Source: Umezawaea sp049997955
Lineage (GTDB): Bacteria > Actinomycetota > Actinomycetes > Mycobacteriales > Pseudonocardiaceae
DNA: 64,000 bases
Assembly: GCA_049997955.1 (NCBI GenBank)
Contig: JAEBDY010000001.1
Coordinates: 877,459 to 941,458, forward strand
Direction: 5' to 3'
Under the pieces are notes generated by a model. That model made no database searches. It was not told where the DNA came from and worked only from the letters and a program-made list of their open reading frames with translations. Position numbers and translations under genes: made by a program. The first letter of the stretch is position 1. Each line of letters starts with the position of its first letter. Positions 1 through 8,325 of this stretch are shown piece after piece.

Positions 1-1241
1 GCCAGCTCGCCGATCGTGGTCATCGGCGGCGCCTGCTGCGACGCCTTGTCCAGCTCCGGCGTCGGCAGCGCGGTCTTGGTCAGCGCGGTGAGCGCCTCCA
101 CGAACGCGAGGTGCGTGTCCTCGCCCCCGCTGCGCCGCAACGACTGCACGGCCGGGCTGAGGTCCACGTCCTCGTCCAGCAGGTCCACGATCGGCACGGA
201 GTGCCCGCCCGCGGGGTCCTTCTGGAACGCGGCCCACCTCCTGTCCACAGTGGACAGGTCGCCGACCTCGGTCAGCAGCACGTGCGACGGCGTGCGGTCA
301 CCGGTCTCGGGACGGCGCAGCAGCCACAGGTCCGGGCCGGCGGGCAGCGTCACGATCGCCCGGAGGGCTCCGGCGCGCAGCAGGTTCGCCCTGATCCGGC
401 GACCCGGCCTGCGGGTGGCCGCCGCCGACGGCATCAGGATCGCCACCAGGCCGCCGGGTTTCGCGTGGCTCAGGCAGTGCTGCACCCAGGCCAGCTCCGA
501 CTCGCCGCGCGGCGGCAAGCCGTACTCCCAGCGCGCGTCGCCGGACAGCTCGTCGTAGCCCCACGACCGCTCGGTGAACGGGGGGTCGCACACGACCGCG
601 TCGGCCAGTTCGCCCGCGAAACCGTCCTGCCGCAACGCGTCCCCGACGGCGATCTCGCCCGGCTGTGATCGAAGTCGCAACCGGTGCGCGGCGATGGTCG
701 CGGTGGCGTCGTCGATCTCCTGCCCGAGCACCCGTGCGGCGGGCGTGTCCACGAGCATCGTGCCCAGGCCGCACGCCGGGTCGTACAGCGTGCCGCCGTC
801 CGGCCTGGTCAGGCGGACCAGGAGCGCGGCGACGTCCGCGGGTGTCGCGTCCAGTTGGCGTGAATGCGCCTCCAGGTAGCGCGCGCAGAGGAACTCGAAC
901 GCCGCCAACGGCCCGCGTTCGGCCGCCAGGGGCGCCAGCGTGCCGCCGTTCTCCGACAGCAGCGCCGCGCCCGCCTCGGCCACCCGCTCGCCGAGGCAGA
1001 GGTCGTCGCCCGCGCCGCGCAGCCACTGCCAGGCGCGTTCCACGGGGGACACGTCGACGCGCTTCCCGTTGCGCCGCAACCAGTCCTCGACCTGGTTGAG
1101 GGAGAACAGCGGACTGGACGCCGTGCCGCCGACCGGCTGCGGGAAGTCCTCGTGCCGTCGACGCCAGTTGCTCACGGCGGCACGCCCCACGTCGACGAGG
1201 CGGGCGATGTCGCCCGCGCTCACGGTGGCGTCCTGGTCCAT
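1..1241 (-). CDS. N-6 adenine DNA methylase, C-terminus beyond window
   Basis: Partial gene: 413 codons from an ATG at 1241 run leftward off the window edge with no stop. The N-terminus (about residues 8-55) looks like a DNA-binding helix-turn-helix (GDIARLVDVGRAAVSNWRRR) followed by a basic LRRNGKR stretch. A class I SAM-dependent methylase domain follows: motif I DPACGLGTML near residue 150 and the catalytic motif IV DPPF near residue 217, the signature of HsdM-like N6-adenine methylases. No restriction or specificity subunit is visible, so it is either an orphan methylase or the first gene of a system continuing outside the window. It is divergent from the PP2C phosphatase gene, 76 bp apart, and the shared spacer holds an inverted repeat. 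The family call is firm; target site and partner are unknown. Confidence 0.85.
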   Translation of the reverse strand, partial: MDQDATVSAGDIARLVDVGRAAVSNWRRRHEDFPQPVGGTASSPLFSLNQVEDWLRRNGKRVDVSPVERAWQWLRGAGDDLCLGERVAEAGAALLSENGGTLAPLAAERGPLAAFEFLCARYLEAHSRQLDATPADVAALLVRLTRPDGGTLYDPACGLGTMLVDTPAARVLGQEIDDATATIAAHRLRLRSQPGEIAVGDALRQDGFAGELADAVVCDPPFTERSWGYDELSGDARWEYGLPPRGESELAWVQHCLSHAKPGGLVAILMPSAAATRRPGRRIRANLLRAGALRAIVTLPAGPDLWLLRRPETGDRTPSHVLLTEVGDLSTVDRRWAAFQKDPAGGHSVPIVDLLDEDVDLSPAVQSLRRSGGEDTHLAFVEALTALTKTALPTPELDKASQQAPPMTTIGEL

Positions 1242-1254
1242 GCCGTACACCCTA

Positions 1255-1290
1255 GTTCACAACCGATGCACAGTGGTTCTGCTTGTGAAC
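1255..1290. promoter_or_regulatory. Inverted repeat in methylase/phosphatase divergent promoter
   Basis: GTTCACAA (1255-1262) and TTGTGAAC (1283-1290) are perfect inverted 8-mers separated by 20 bp, in the 76-bp spacer between two divergent genes. The centres lie about 28 bp apart, close to three helical turns, as for two protomers bound to one DNA face. A TAGGGT box at 1249-1254, read on the minus strand, could be the -10 of the methylase. Its role as an operator is inferred. Confidence 0.4.
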
Positions 1291-1317
1291 TGAATCAACC
1301 AATGTTTCACTGTTGTC

Positions 1318-2070
1318 ATGACGCACAACCGGCTCGCCCACGCCGTTGGCTCCCATCCAGGGCTCCGCCGCGAGCTGAACGAGGATTCCGCCTGCGCCGA
1401 GCCGCCGCTGTTCGCCGTCGCCGACGGCATGGGCGGGCACGCGTTCGGCGAGATCGCGAGCGCCACCGCCATCGACGTGCTGGCGCACTACGACGTCAGC
1501 GGCGACCCCGTGCCCGCCTTGACCGCGATGATGGACGAGGTCGCCCTGCGCCTCACCGACATGGCGGAGCAGGACCTGCGGATGCGCGGCATGGGCACCA
1601 CCCTGACCGCGCTGCTCTGGGTCGACGGCGCCAAGTTCGCCGTCGCGCACATCGGGGACTCCCGGTGCTACCTGGTGCGGGACGGGGAGATCCAGCAGGT
1701 CACCCGCGACCACACGATGGTGCAGGCGCTGGTGGACGAGGGCCGGATGCCCGCCGAGCAGGCCGTCCTGCACCCCCGCCGCTCGATGCTCATGCGTGCG
1801 CTCCAGGCCGGGAACTCGCCGGAGCCGGACGTGTTCCTGCACGACGCCCAGGTCAACGACCGGTACCTGCTGTGCTCGGACGGGCTGTCGGACGTCGTGC
1901 CGCCGGAGGCGATCCTCTCGGTGCTGACCACGACCGAGGACCGCGACGAGGTCGTGGTGAAGCTGATCGCGCTGGCCAACGAGGCAGGCGGGCCGGACAA
2001 CATCACCTGCGTGCTCGTGGACGTCGTGAACGACGAGTGGCTGGCCCACTGGAGCGGTCGACTGCTCTAG
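1318..2070 (+). CDS. PP2C-family serine/threonine protein phosphatase
   Basis: A 250-aa soluble protein with the ordered PP2C metal-binding motifs: NEDS at 21-24, VADGMGGHAFGE at 34-45, GMGTTLTALL at 91-100, HIGDSRCYLVRDG at 111-123, CSDGLSD at 186-192 and GGPDNIT at 224-230. The first Asp and Gly of the second motif and the final DN pair bind the two catalytic Mn/Mg ions in this family. It removes phosphate from Ser/Thr residues, probably opposing Hanks-type kinases. Unlike PstP it has no transmembrane segment or extracellular tail, so it should be cytoplasmic. No good ribosome binding site precedes the ATG, which suggests a leaderless or weakly initiated message. The gene stands alone and ends at a strong hairpin; no kinase is adjacent. 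Confidence 0.93.
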   Translation: MTHNRLAHAVGSHPGLRRELNEDSACAEPPLFAVADGMGGHAFGEIASATAIDVLAHYDVSGDPVPALTAMMDEVALRLTDMAEQDLRMRGMGTTLTALLWVDGAKFAVAHIGDSRCYLVRDGEIQQVTRDHTMVQALVDEGRMPAEQAVLHPRRSMLMRALQAGNSPEPDVFLHDAQVNDRYLLCSDGLSDVVPPEAILSVLTTTEDRDEVVVKLIALANEAGGPDNITCVLVDVVNDEWLAHWSGRLL

Positions 2071-2077
2071 GGCTTGG

Positions 2078-2110
2078 CGATCGAGGGCGCCCGCTGTGCG
2101 CCCTCGATCG
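2078..2110. terminator. Bidirectional hairpin terminator
   Basis: A 13-bp perfect stem (arms 2078-2090 and 2098-2110, loop CCGCTGT) lies just after the phosphatase stop and faces the 3' end of the convergent ArsR gene. There is no U tract, as is usual in GC-rich actinomycetes. Confidence 0.65.
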
Positions 2111-2210
2111 TGGTCGACCGTACCCCGTTCGGGGTCGGGACCCAGCGGCGGTCGACGAGCGGCCACTCCGGGGCCTCGGTGCGGCTCTCGGAAACTCGAA
2201 CCGATCTTCC

Positions 2211-2903
2211 TCAGCCGAGCCGGGTCGCGTCCAGGTCAAGCAGGTCCCGCAGGGCCGCCGCGCCGACGGGGGTGACGCGGACCGCTCTGGTGGTGCCGAC
2301 GCGGCGAACCCAGCCCTTCGCCTGGAAGTGCAGGCACAGGTGGGCTCCCGCCGTGCCCGCCAGGTGCGTTCGGCGTTCCGTCCAGTCCAGGCACGGGCGG
2401 CCCAGCGGGCGTTTCGCCGATCGCAGCGCCGTCGGGTCCGCGGCCAGCGGGCCGGTCAGCCAGGCCACGCCCGCCTCCGTGACGGTGAAGCCCTCCGCCT
2501 GGGTGAGGAAGCCCTTGGCGGTCATGGCGTCGGTGATCGCCACCCCGAGCCGCCCGGCGAAGTGGTCGTAGCAGGTGCGGCCCCTGGCGAGCGCCGCCGA
2601 CGCCGTGGTGGAGCGCAGGGTGCCCGCCGGTTTCGCCGGTTCGACGTGGGCCACCAGGTCCTCCAGCAGGTGCGCGACGCGCTGGTCGGCCAGTTGCACG
2701 TAGCGGTGGCGGCCCTGCCTGCGCTCCACCAGCAAGCCACCCGCGACCAGTCGGCTCAGGTGCTCGCTCGCGGTGGACGGGGCCACGCCCGCGTGCGCGG
2801 CCAGTTCGCCGGAGGTCCAGGCGCGGCCGTCCAGCAGCGCGACGCAGAACGCGGCTCGGGTGCGGTCCGCGAGCAGTCCCGCCAGGTCCGCCAGTCCTTC
2901 CAC
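2211..2903 (-). CDS. ArsR-family winged-helix transcriptional regulator
   Basis: A 230-aa protein with an N-terminal ArsR-type winged helix (about residues 1-75): RTRAAFCVALLDGRAWTSGE then the recognition helix APSTASEHLSRL and the wing VERRQGRHRYVQL. It has an extra C-terminal domain of about 150 residues (RTCYDHFAGRLGVAITDAM) seen in the larger actinobacterial ArsR-like repressors; no Cys-rich metal site stands out. I start it at GTG 2903 because the GTG at 2939 lies inside the divergent operator palindrome. It faces the P450-like/PEP mutase pair across a 65-bp spacer that contains a near-perfect 26-bp palindrome, so it is the likely repressor of both itself and that pair. The ligand is unknown. 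Confidence 0.85.
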   Translation of the reverse strand: MEGLADLAGLLADRTRAAFCVALLDGRAWTSGELAAHAGVAPSTASEHLSRLVAGGLLVERRQGRHRYVQLADQRVAHLLEDLVAHVEPAKPAGTLRSTTASAALARGRTCYDHFAGRLGVAITDAMTAKGFLTQAEGFTVTEAGVAWLTGPLAADPTALRSAKRPLGRPCLDWTERRTHLAGTAGAHLCLHFQAKGWVRRVGTTRAVRVTPVGAAALRDLLDLDATRLG

Positions 2904-2922
2904 GGCCCCACCGTAGGCGCTC

Positions 2923-2948
2923 GACGTTTCGGCGCGCACCGAAACGTC
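2923..2948. promoter_or_regulatory. 26-bp palindromic operator, ArsR/P450 divergon
   Basis: GACGTTTCGG (2923-2932) and CCGAAACGTC (2939-2948) are perfect inverted 10-mers around a 6-bp centre. The element sits between the ArsR start (2903) and the P450-like start (2969), where a dimeric winged-helix regulator would block both promoters. Confidence 0.6.
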
Positions 2949-2968
2949 CAGGTCCTAGCGTTGCGGTC

Positions 2969-3529
2969 ATGTTGACCGATCCGGAGTACACCGTTCCGCC
3001 GGTGCCAGACGCCGTTGACGGCGTGGCGTGGTTGCGGGCGTCCGTCGCGCGCTTCAGCGAAGGGGCCGCGCACCGGCGGCGTCGTGCGCTGGTCGAGGCC
3101 GACCTGGCCGCCGTCGATCCCGAAGCGCTGCGGGAACTGGCCTCGCGGAGGCGGAGCAGCCCGGTGGCGGTGCTGGCGGAAGCGCTGGGCCTGCCCGTCG
3201 CGGCGGAGGACGTCGAGCTGGTCGCCCGGTCCTACCAGCCCCACACGGCGATCACCGACGAGGCCGATCGCGCGCTGGCCCGGCTGGTCGCGGTGTGCGG
3301 TGGGCACGACGAGGTCACCGCCAACCGGATCGGGCTGCTGGTGCAGGCCTGCGCGGCCACGGCCGCGCTGGTCGCGGGCGTCCACCCGCCGGTGCCCGTG
3401 ACGCGGCGGATCGCGCCGGACGGCACGGTGGTGGAGATCGACCTGACCGACCACCCCTTCGGGCTCGGCGCGCACGCCTGTCCCGGTGAGCGGCACGCGC
3501 TCGCCATCGCGGGAGGACTGACCCGATGA
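2969..3529 (+). CDS. Miniature cytochrome P450-like protein
   Basis: A 186-aa protein with condensed P450 landmarks in order: a helix-C-like segment FSEGAAHRRRRALV (residues 29-42), an I-helix-like QACAATAALVAG (126-137), PPVPVTRRIA (140-149) as found before the K'-region, and a heme-loop FGLGAHACPG (164-173) with Cys171 as potential axial ligand. Ordinary bacterial P450s have about 400 residues; here the E-F-G region, the ExxR of helix K and the meander are missing. It is therefore either a degenerate non-catalytic relative or a compact heme protein. The frame is intact and its TGA overlaps the ATG of the next gene (ATGA at 3526), so the two are translationally coupled. Regulation by the divergent ArsR protein is inferred. 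Confidence 0.75.
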   Translation: MLTDPEYTVPPVPDAVDGVAWLRASVARFSEGAAHRRRRALVEADLAAVDPEALRELASRRRSSPVAVLAEALGLPVAAEDVELVARSYQPHTAITDEADRALARLVAVCGGHDEVTANRIGLLVQACAATAALVAGVHPPVPVTRRIAPDGTVVEIDLTDHPFGLGAHACPGERHALAIAGGLTR

Positions 3530-4314
3530 CGTTCCACGACCTGCACCACGCCGATCGCCCGCTGCTGCTGCCGAACGCGTGGGACTTCGTCTCGGCCGCC
3601 GCGCTGCACGCCGCCGGGTTCGCGGCGATCGGGACGACGAGCCTGGGAGTGGCCGCGGCGGCCGGGCTGCCGGACGGCGAGGGCGCCACGCGCGACGAGA
3701 CGGTGGCGTTGGCCCGGCGGATCGTCGGCCTGCCGGTGCCGGTGACCGTGGACGTCGAGGCCGGGTTCGGCCCGGACGTCGGGGACCTGGCTGCGGAACT
3801 CGCCGAGCTGGGCGTGGCCGGGGTCAACATCGAGGACGGCAGGCCGGGCGGGGTGCTCGCCGATCCGGTGGAGCAGGCGGACCTGGTGCGCGCGGTCAAG
3901 GAGGGCGCGCCGGGCCTGTTCGTCAACGCCCGCGTGGACACGCACTGGGTCGGGGTCGAACGGGAGTCCACTGTGGACCGGTCGCTGCGCTACCTGGACG
4001 CGGGCGCGGACGGGGTGTTCGTGCCGGGGCTGGCGGTGGAGCGCGAGATCGCGGCCGTGGTCGCCGCCGTCGACGCGCCGCTCAACGTGCTGCACGTTCC
4101 CGAGCTGGGGCTGGAGCGGTTGGCGGAACTCGGGGTTCGGCGGATCAGCACGGGGTCGCTGCTGTTCCGGGCCGCGTTGCACGCCGCCGTGGCGACGGCG
4201 TGCGCCGTCCGCGACGGTGGACCCGTCGCGGACGGCGTGCCGAGCTACGCGGACGTCCTGGCGTTGGGGATCAGGACGGGTTCTGGGCGTGGGTCAGGGT
4301 TTCCCAGGCGATGA
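3526..4314 (+). CDS. Isocitrate lyase/phosphoenolpyruvate mutase family enzyme
   Basis: A 262-aa (beta/alpha)8 enzyme of the PEP mutase/isocitrate lyase superfamily. Typical features are LLLPNAWDFVSAAAL (residues 13-27), TTSLGVAAAAG, VTVDVEAGFG (74-82) with the metal-binding acidic pair, and VNIEDG (100-105). The family forms or cleaves C-C and C-P bonds of oxaloacetate, 2-methylisocitrate or phosphonopyruvate; the small actinobacterial members are mostly uncharacterised. The catalytic KKCGH loop of true isocitrate lyases is absent, so a mutase, lyase or hydrolase on another 2-oxo acid is likelier. It is coupled by ATGA overlap to the P450-like gene. Its 3' end overlaps the convergent alginate lyase gene by 44 bp. 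Confidence 0.88.
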   Translation: MTFHDLHHADRPLLLPNAWDFVSAAALHAAGFAAIGTTSLGVAAAAGLPDGEGATRDETVALARRIVGLPVPVTVDVEAGFGPDVGDLAAELAELGVAGVNIEDGRPGGVLADPVEQADLVRAVKEGAPGLFVNARVDTHWVGVERESTVDRSLRYLDAGADGVFVPGLAVEREIAAVVAAVDAPLNVLHVPELGLERLAELGVRRISTGSLLFRAALHAAVATACAVRDGGPVADGVPSYADVLALGIRTGSGRGSGFPRR

Positions 4315-5488
4315 ACAGGTTGTCCGTGCCCTGAGGGCGCTGCTGCTCGGTGTAGCGCTGGGTGTTGGCCATGGCGATGCCCAGTCGGGTGTTCAGCGCG
4401 TTGAACGCGACCTCGGTCGTCGGGCCGAGGTTCTGCTTGCGGGTGCCGCCGCACAGCCAGGACGGCATCGCTTCGAGCTGGTAGCGGGCGTGCAGGCCGT
4501 AGGCGTGGCGCATCCGGTCCTGGTTCTCGCCCCACAGGTCCTGGCCCTGGTGGTGGGCCGTCTCGGCGATGTGCGCCGCGGCGGCCAGGCCGTAGCCGGT
4601 GTGGGTGAAGTCGCGGCACGTCTCCTGGCTGACGCCGTCCTGGAACGTGGACTGGTTGTGCCAGTAGCCCACGATCTCCGCGCGGGTGTCGATGCCGCTG
4701 CCGGGCGGCGTCCTCGGCAGGGCGCCGTCACCGGTCAGGTAGACGTAGGCGGGCAGCCGGGTGCGGAAGATCGAGACGGCCTTGTCGTAGGCGGCCCTGT
4801 CCTCCAGGAAGACCGCGATGCCGATCGAGGCCTCCATCATGCTGAGTTCCCAGTTGCCGTTCGTGTTCGCCAGGCCGGCCTGGATCTCCGGCAGGTAGGC
4901 GGTGCGCAGCATCGTCGCGAACCGGCTCACGTTCGCCGCGGGCCAGCCGGTGTAGGTGTACCGGATGATCTCGGCCGCCTTGGGCCACGACGACCCGGAC
5001 CACGCCGTCTGCAGGCGGGCGTTGCTGTTGGTGTGGTCCTTGATGACTGGCGACCACGCGTCCATGATCTCGATCGCCTTGTTCGCGTACCTGGCGTCCT
5101 TCGTGACGTACCAGGCCAGCGACAGCGTGTAGGCCGCGATGGCGTCCTCGCGCTCGTCGGTGCAGCCGTGGTTCGGGTTCGAGTACGAACCGCATTCCAC
5201 GACCGCGCGCGGCTTCGGCGTGCGGGTCAGGGACGCGTACTTGCTCCCCATCATCTGGTCGTAAGCGGATTTCCACGGTTGCGCGTTCGCGAGCACCTTG
5301 GTGCGCGTGAACTCCAGTTGCGGCCTGCTGACGAGCACGCCGGGATGGGTGAACGTCACGGGCGCGGCGATCGCCACATCGCCGTCGAGTGCGGGTTCGG
5401 AGGCCGTGGCCACCTGGGTGCCGGCTACCGTGAGCAGGGCGGACAGGGCTGCTGCGACTAGTTTGCCGCGCAGGGGTGAACGGGTCAT
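4271..5488 (-). CDS. Secreted alginate lyase-family polysaccharide lyase
   Basis: A 405-aa protein with a Sec signal peptide (MTRSPLRGKLVAAALSALL, cleavage expected after TATASEP-like residues near 30) and an (alpha/alpha)-barrel alginate-lyase domain over the rest. Family features include HPGVLVSRPQLEF, a Trp/Tyr-rich helical core, NGNWELSMMEASIG and GYWHNQSTFQDGVSQETCRDFTHTGYG-like blocks containing the Asn/His/Tyr cluster used for beta-elimination. It should act outside the cell on uronic-acid polysaccharides; the substrate is not certain. The ATG at 5488 is preceded by GGAG. A DasR-type site lies 40 bp upstream. Its 3' end runs 44 bp into the convergent PEP mutase-like gene. Confidence 0.88.
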   Translation of the reverse strand: MTRSPLRGKLVAAALSALLTVAGTQVATASEPALDGDVAIAAPVTFTHPGVLVSRPQLEFTRTKVLANAQPWKSAYDQMMGSKYASLTRTPKPRAVVECGSYSNPNHGCTDEREDAIAAYTLSLAWYVTKDARYANKAIEIMDAWSPVIKDHTNSNARLQTAWSGSSWPKAAEIIRYTYTGWPAANVSRFATMLRTAYLPEIQAGLANTNGNWELSMMEASIGIAVFLEDRAAYDKAVSIFRTRLPAYVYLTGDGALPRTPPGSGIDTRAEIVGYWHNQSTFQDGVSQETCRDFTHTGYGLAAAAHIAETAHHQGQDLWGENQDRMRHAYGLHARYQLEAMPSWLCGGTRKQNLGPTTEVAFNALNTRLGIAMANTQRYTEQQRPQGTDNLFIAWETLTHAQNPS

Positions 5489-5527
5489 CAGGTCTCCTCG
5501 CAGGGTTTTGGGGAGACGGCCAGTGTC

Positions 5528-5543
5528 TGTGGTCCAGACCAGT
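5528..5543. promoter_or_regulatory. DasR-responsive element (dre)-like site
   Basis: TGTGGTCCAGACCAGT matches 14 of 16 positions of the published dre consensus A(G/C)TGGTCTAGACCA(G/C)T. Read on the minus strand it follows a TTGACC -35-like box, within the promoter of the alginate lyase gene. DasR is the GlcNAc-6-phosphate-sensing GntR repressor of actinomycetes; the dasR gene itself is not in this window. Confidence 0.6.
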
Positions 5544-5653
5544 TAGGTCAACGATTTCCCGTACCGGAACTTTTTCCCCAGTTTTATGCACGACCGGGCA
5601 GAATGAAGGAATTCACCCATGTGAACATTCGAATTGTGGAAAGGCCGTCGCGC

Positions 5654-6526
5654 ATGCCAAGAGTGAAGTTCCAGGACCTCGAACTCGAGTACGAGACCTT
5701 CGGCGATCCCGAGGACCCGGTGCTGGTGCTCGTGATGGGTCTCGGCGCCCAGATGATCAGCTGGGACCTCCAGCTGTGCGACCTGTTCGCCGCGCAGGGC
5801 TTCCACGTGGTCAGGTACGACAACCGGGACGTCGGCCTCTCGACCGCGTTCGACCACCTTCCGGTGCCGGACCTCGCCGCGCTGGCCGCGGGCGACCTCT
5901 CCACCGCGCCCTACCTGCTGTCCGACATGGCGGCCGACGTGGTGGGGCTGCTCGACGGGCTCGGGGTCGAGCGGGCGCACCTGGTCGGGGCGTCCATGGG
6001 CGGCATGATCGCGCAGCAGGTCGTCATTGACCACCCGGAACGCGTTCTCAGCCTGTGCTCGATCATGTCCACGACCGGTGACCCCGCGGTGGGGCGGGGC
6101 AGGCCCGAGATCGTGGCGACGTTCGCCCAGGGCCCCTCCGGTGACCGGGACGTGACCATCGAGCAGCGCCTCGTGTCGTCGCGGCTGACCCGCTCACCGG
6201 GCTTCTCGGTGGACGAGGACGCGGCGCGCGAGCGGATCGCGGCGAGCTACGACCGGGCGAACCGGCCGATGAGCACCCTGCGGCACCTGGCGGCCGTCAT
6301 GGCGTCGCCCGACCGGACCGAGGCGCTGCGCGGGGTGACCACGCCGACCGTGGTGATCCACGGAGCCGAGGACCCGCTGATCGACAGGTCCGGCGGCGAG
6401 GCCACGGCCGCGGCGATCCCGGACGCCGAGCTGATCGTCATCGAGGGCATGGCGCACGACCTCCCGGTCGACGTGTGGCCGACCGTCGTCGAGGCGGTGA
6501 CGGCTAATGCCAAGCGTGCGCGATAG
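5654..6526 (+). CDS. Alpha/beta-fold hydrolase
   Basis: A 290-aa alpha/beta hydrolase. It shows MGLGAQMISW (oxyanion region, residues 28-37), RYDNRDVGLS (54-63), the nucleophile elbow GASMGG (Ser114), HGAEDPL with the acid Asp and EGMAHDLP with the catalytic His. Members of this branch include esterases and the TAP/aclacinomycin methylesterase group; the substrate cannot be told. I chose ATG 5654 because GGAAAGG at 5638-5644 lies at a good distance, in preference to longer in-frame starts. It is divergent from the alginate lyase gene with 165 bp between them. Confidence 0.87.
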   Translation: MPRVKFQDLELEYETFGDPEDPVLVLVMGLGAQMISWDLQLCDLFAAQGFHVVRYDNRDVGLSTAFDHLPVPDLAALAAGDLSTAPYLLSDMAADVVGLLDGLGVERAHLVGASMGGMIAQQVVIDHPERVLSLCSIMSTTGDPAVGRGRPEIVATFAQGPSGDRDVTIEQRLVSSRLTRSPGFSVDEDAARERIAASYDRANRPMSTLRHLAAVMASPDRTEALRGVTTPTVVIHGAEDPLIDRSGGEATAAAIPDAELIVIEGMAHDLPVDVWPTVVEAVTANAKRAR

Positions 6527-6636
6527 GACGTGAGGGTTCATCGGGTGTTCACCGGTTGTCCCACGTTGTCAAGTCTCCTGCCTGGACATACTCCGCGACG
6601 ACGTAGCTGCCGACCCGCGAACGGTGAGCCCAGGAC

Positions 6637-8325
6637 ATGTCGCACCACCATCACGATGGCCATGAGCACCACCACCACGAGGTAGAGCCCGTCGAGGGCA
6701 GTTGGCAGGACCCGGCGGACGACCGGCCCATCGCGGTCGCCCGCCGGAGGTTCCTCGCCGGACTCGGCGTCGCCGTCGGGGGCGCCGCGCTGGCGGGCAC
6801 GGGAGCGGGCACGGCCGCCGCGACCCCGCAGCCGACGAACCAGTGGGGAGCACCGCAGCGCTGGTACGCGGGCGACCACCACATCCACACCCAGTACTCC
6901 GGCGACGGCCAGTACACGGTCGCCCAGCAGGTCGCCCAGGCGCGCAAGCACGGGCTGGACTGGATGGTCATCACCGACCACGGTGGCGTGGCGCACGAGA
7001 AGCTCTCCATCGACCAGGTCACGCCGGACATCGAGCGGGCCCGCAGGTCGAACCGCGACGTGCTGGTCTACCAGGGCCTGGAGTGGAACATCCCCGGCGC
7101 GGAACACGCGACGGTGTTCCTGCCACCGGACCGCAACACCGTCGACATCCTGCGCGCCTTCGAGGCGGGCTACGACGGCGGCATCCTGGCCACGCCGGTC
7201 GCCAACGGCGGCAAGGGGCTCCTCACCCGGTCCACGTCGGCCGACGGCGAGCCGTACGCCTTGGCGGCCTTGCGCTTCCTGGAGGCGCAGGTCCTCAGTG
7301 GACGGACCGAGATCGCGCTGATGTTCGCCAACCACCCGTCCCGGCGCGGCGTGGACAGCCCGCACGAGCTGCGCGGCTGGCGCGACGCGGCCCCCGGTGT
7401 GGCCGTGGGCATGGAAGGCGCGCCCGGCCACCAGGCCGCGGGCATCTCGAAGGCGTCCGGCGGCCGGGGCGGCGCTCGCGGCTACTACGACTCGTCGCCC
7501 GGCACGGACAGCCACCCCGGCTACGCGCCCACCGCGACGGAGAACCCGTACCGCACCTACGGCGGGTTCGACTGGATGACCGCCAAGGTCGGCGGGCTCT
7601 GGGACTCGATGCTGGCCGAGGGCAGGCCGTGGTGGATCACCTCCACCTCCGACGTGCACCAGGTCTTCAACGACACGATCACGCCCGGCCCGCAGGACTA
7701 CGACAAGACCGGCAGCAAGGGCGCCCCGGTCGACTCCGGCGTGAAGCAGACCGGGTTCGGCGACTACTTCCCCGGCTACTACAGCCAGACCGTGGTCGGT
7801 TCGCGGTCGCGGTCCTACGTGGACGTCATGCGCGGACTCCAGGCCGGCAAGGTGATCGCGGTGCACGGCAGGCTGATCGACGGCCTCGACCTGCGCGTCC
7901 GGGCACTGGGAGAGGGCGACAACCGGGGCGTCACGCTCGGCGGTCGCACGTTCGTCAAGCGCGGCGGCTCGGTCGAGGTCACCGTCGAGGTGACCGGCGC
8001 GGGTGGGCCCAACTTCTCCGGTGTGGTGCCGAAGCTGGCGAAGCTCGACCTCATCTCGGGCCCGGTCACCGGCCCGGTGACCGACCGCGACACGCTGTCC
8101 GCGCCCGGCACGACCGTGGTGAAGTCCTTCGAGGTCACCAAGAACCGGGCGAAGTTCACCTACGTGTTCCGCGACGTCTCCGGCCCGTTCTACCTGCGCG
8201 TGCGCGGGTCGGACGGCAACCAGCTCACCGCGGAAGGCGGTCCGGTCATGGACGTCGTCGGCGACTCCGAGCCGTGGGGCGACCTCTGGTTCTACGCCAA
8301 CCCGGTGTTCGTGGACGTGATCTAG
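6637..8325 (+). CDS. Tat-exported PHP-domain phosphoesterase, His-rich N-terminus
   Basis: A 562-aa protein. Nine of its first 14 residues are His (MSHHHHDGHEHHHHE), followed at 35-44 by a twin-arginine signal ARRRFLAGLG and a hydrophobic Ala/Gly stretch. The exported part begins with a PHP domain: GDHHIHTQYSGDG (79-91) and ITDHGG (about 116-121), both metal-binding motifs of the PHP phosphoesterase fold, plus ANHPSRRG and TSDVH downstream. The C-terminal quarter is beta-rich. Tat export suggests the metal-loaded enzyme folds in the cytoplasm, and the N-terminal His cluster could supply metal before the signal is cleaved. Substrate is unknown. The next gene starts within its stop codon (TAGTG). 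Confidence 0.85.
   Translation: MSHHHHDGHEHHHHEVEPVEGSWQDPADDRPIAVARRRFLAGLGVAVGGAALAGTGAGTAAATPQPTNQWGAPQRWYAGDHHIHTQYSGDGQYTVAQQVAQARKHGLDWMVITDHGGVAHEKLSIDQVTPDIERARRSNRDVLVYQGLEWNIPGAEHATVFLPPDRNTVDILRAFEAGYDGGILATPVANGGKGLLTRSTSADGEPYALAALRFLEAQVLSGRTEIALMFANHPSRRGVDSPHELRGWRDAAPGVAVGMEGAPGHQAAGISKASGGRGGARGYYDSSPGTDSHPGYAPTATENPYRTYGGFDWMTAKVGGLWDSMLAEGRPWWITSTSDVHQVFNDTITPGPQDYDKTGSKGAPVDSGVKQTGFGDYFPGYYSQTVVGSRSRSYVDVMRGLQAGKVIAVHGRLIDGLDLRVRALGEGDNRGVTLGGRTFVKRGGSVEVTVEVTGAGGPNFSGVVPKLAKLDLISGPVTGPVTDRDTLSAPGTTVVKSFEVTKNRAKFTYVFRDVSGPFYLRVRGSDGNQLTAEGGPVMDVVGDSEPWGDLWFYANPVFVDVI

Noticed and set aside
864..2975. 703-codon open frame on the plus strand across several genes
   Set aside because: It overlaps the methylase, phosphatase and ArsR genes in other frames and has shadow-frame composition.
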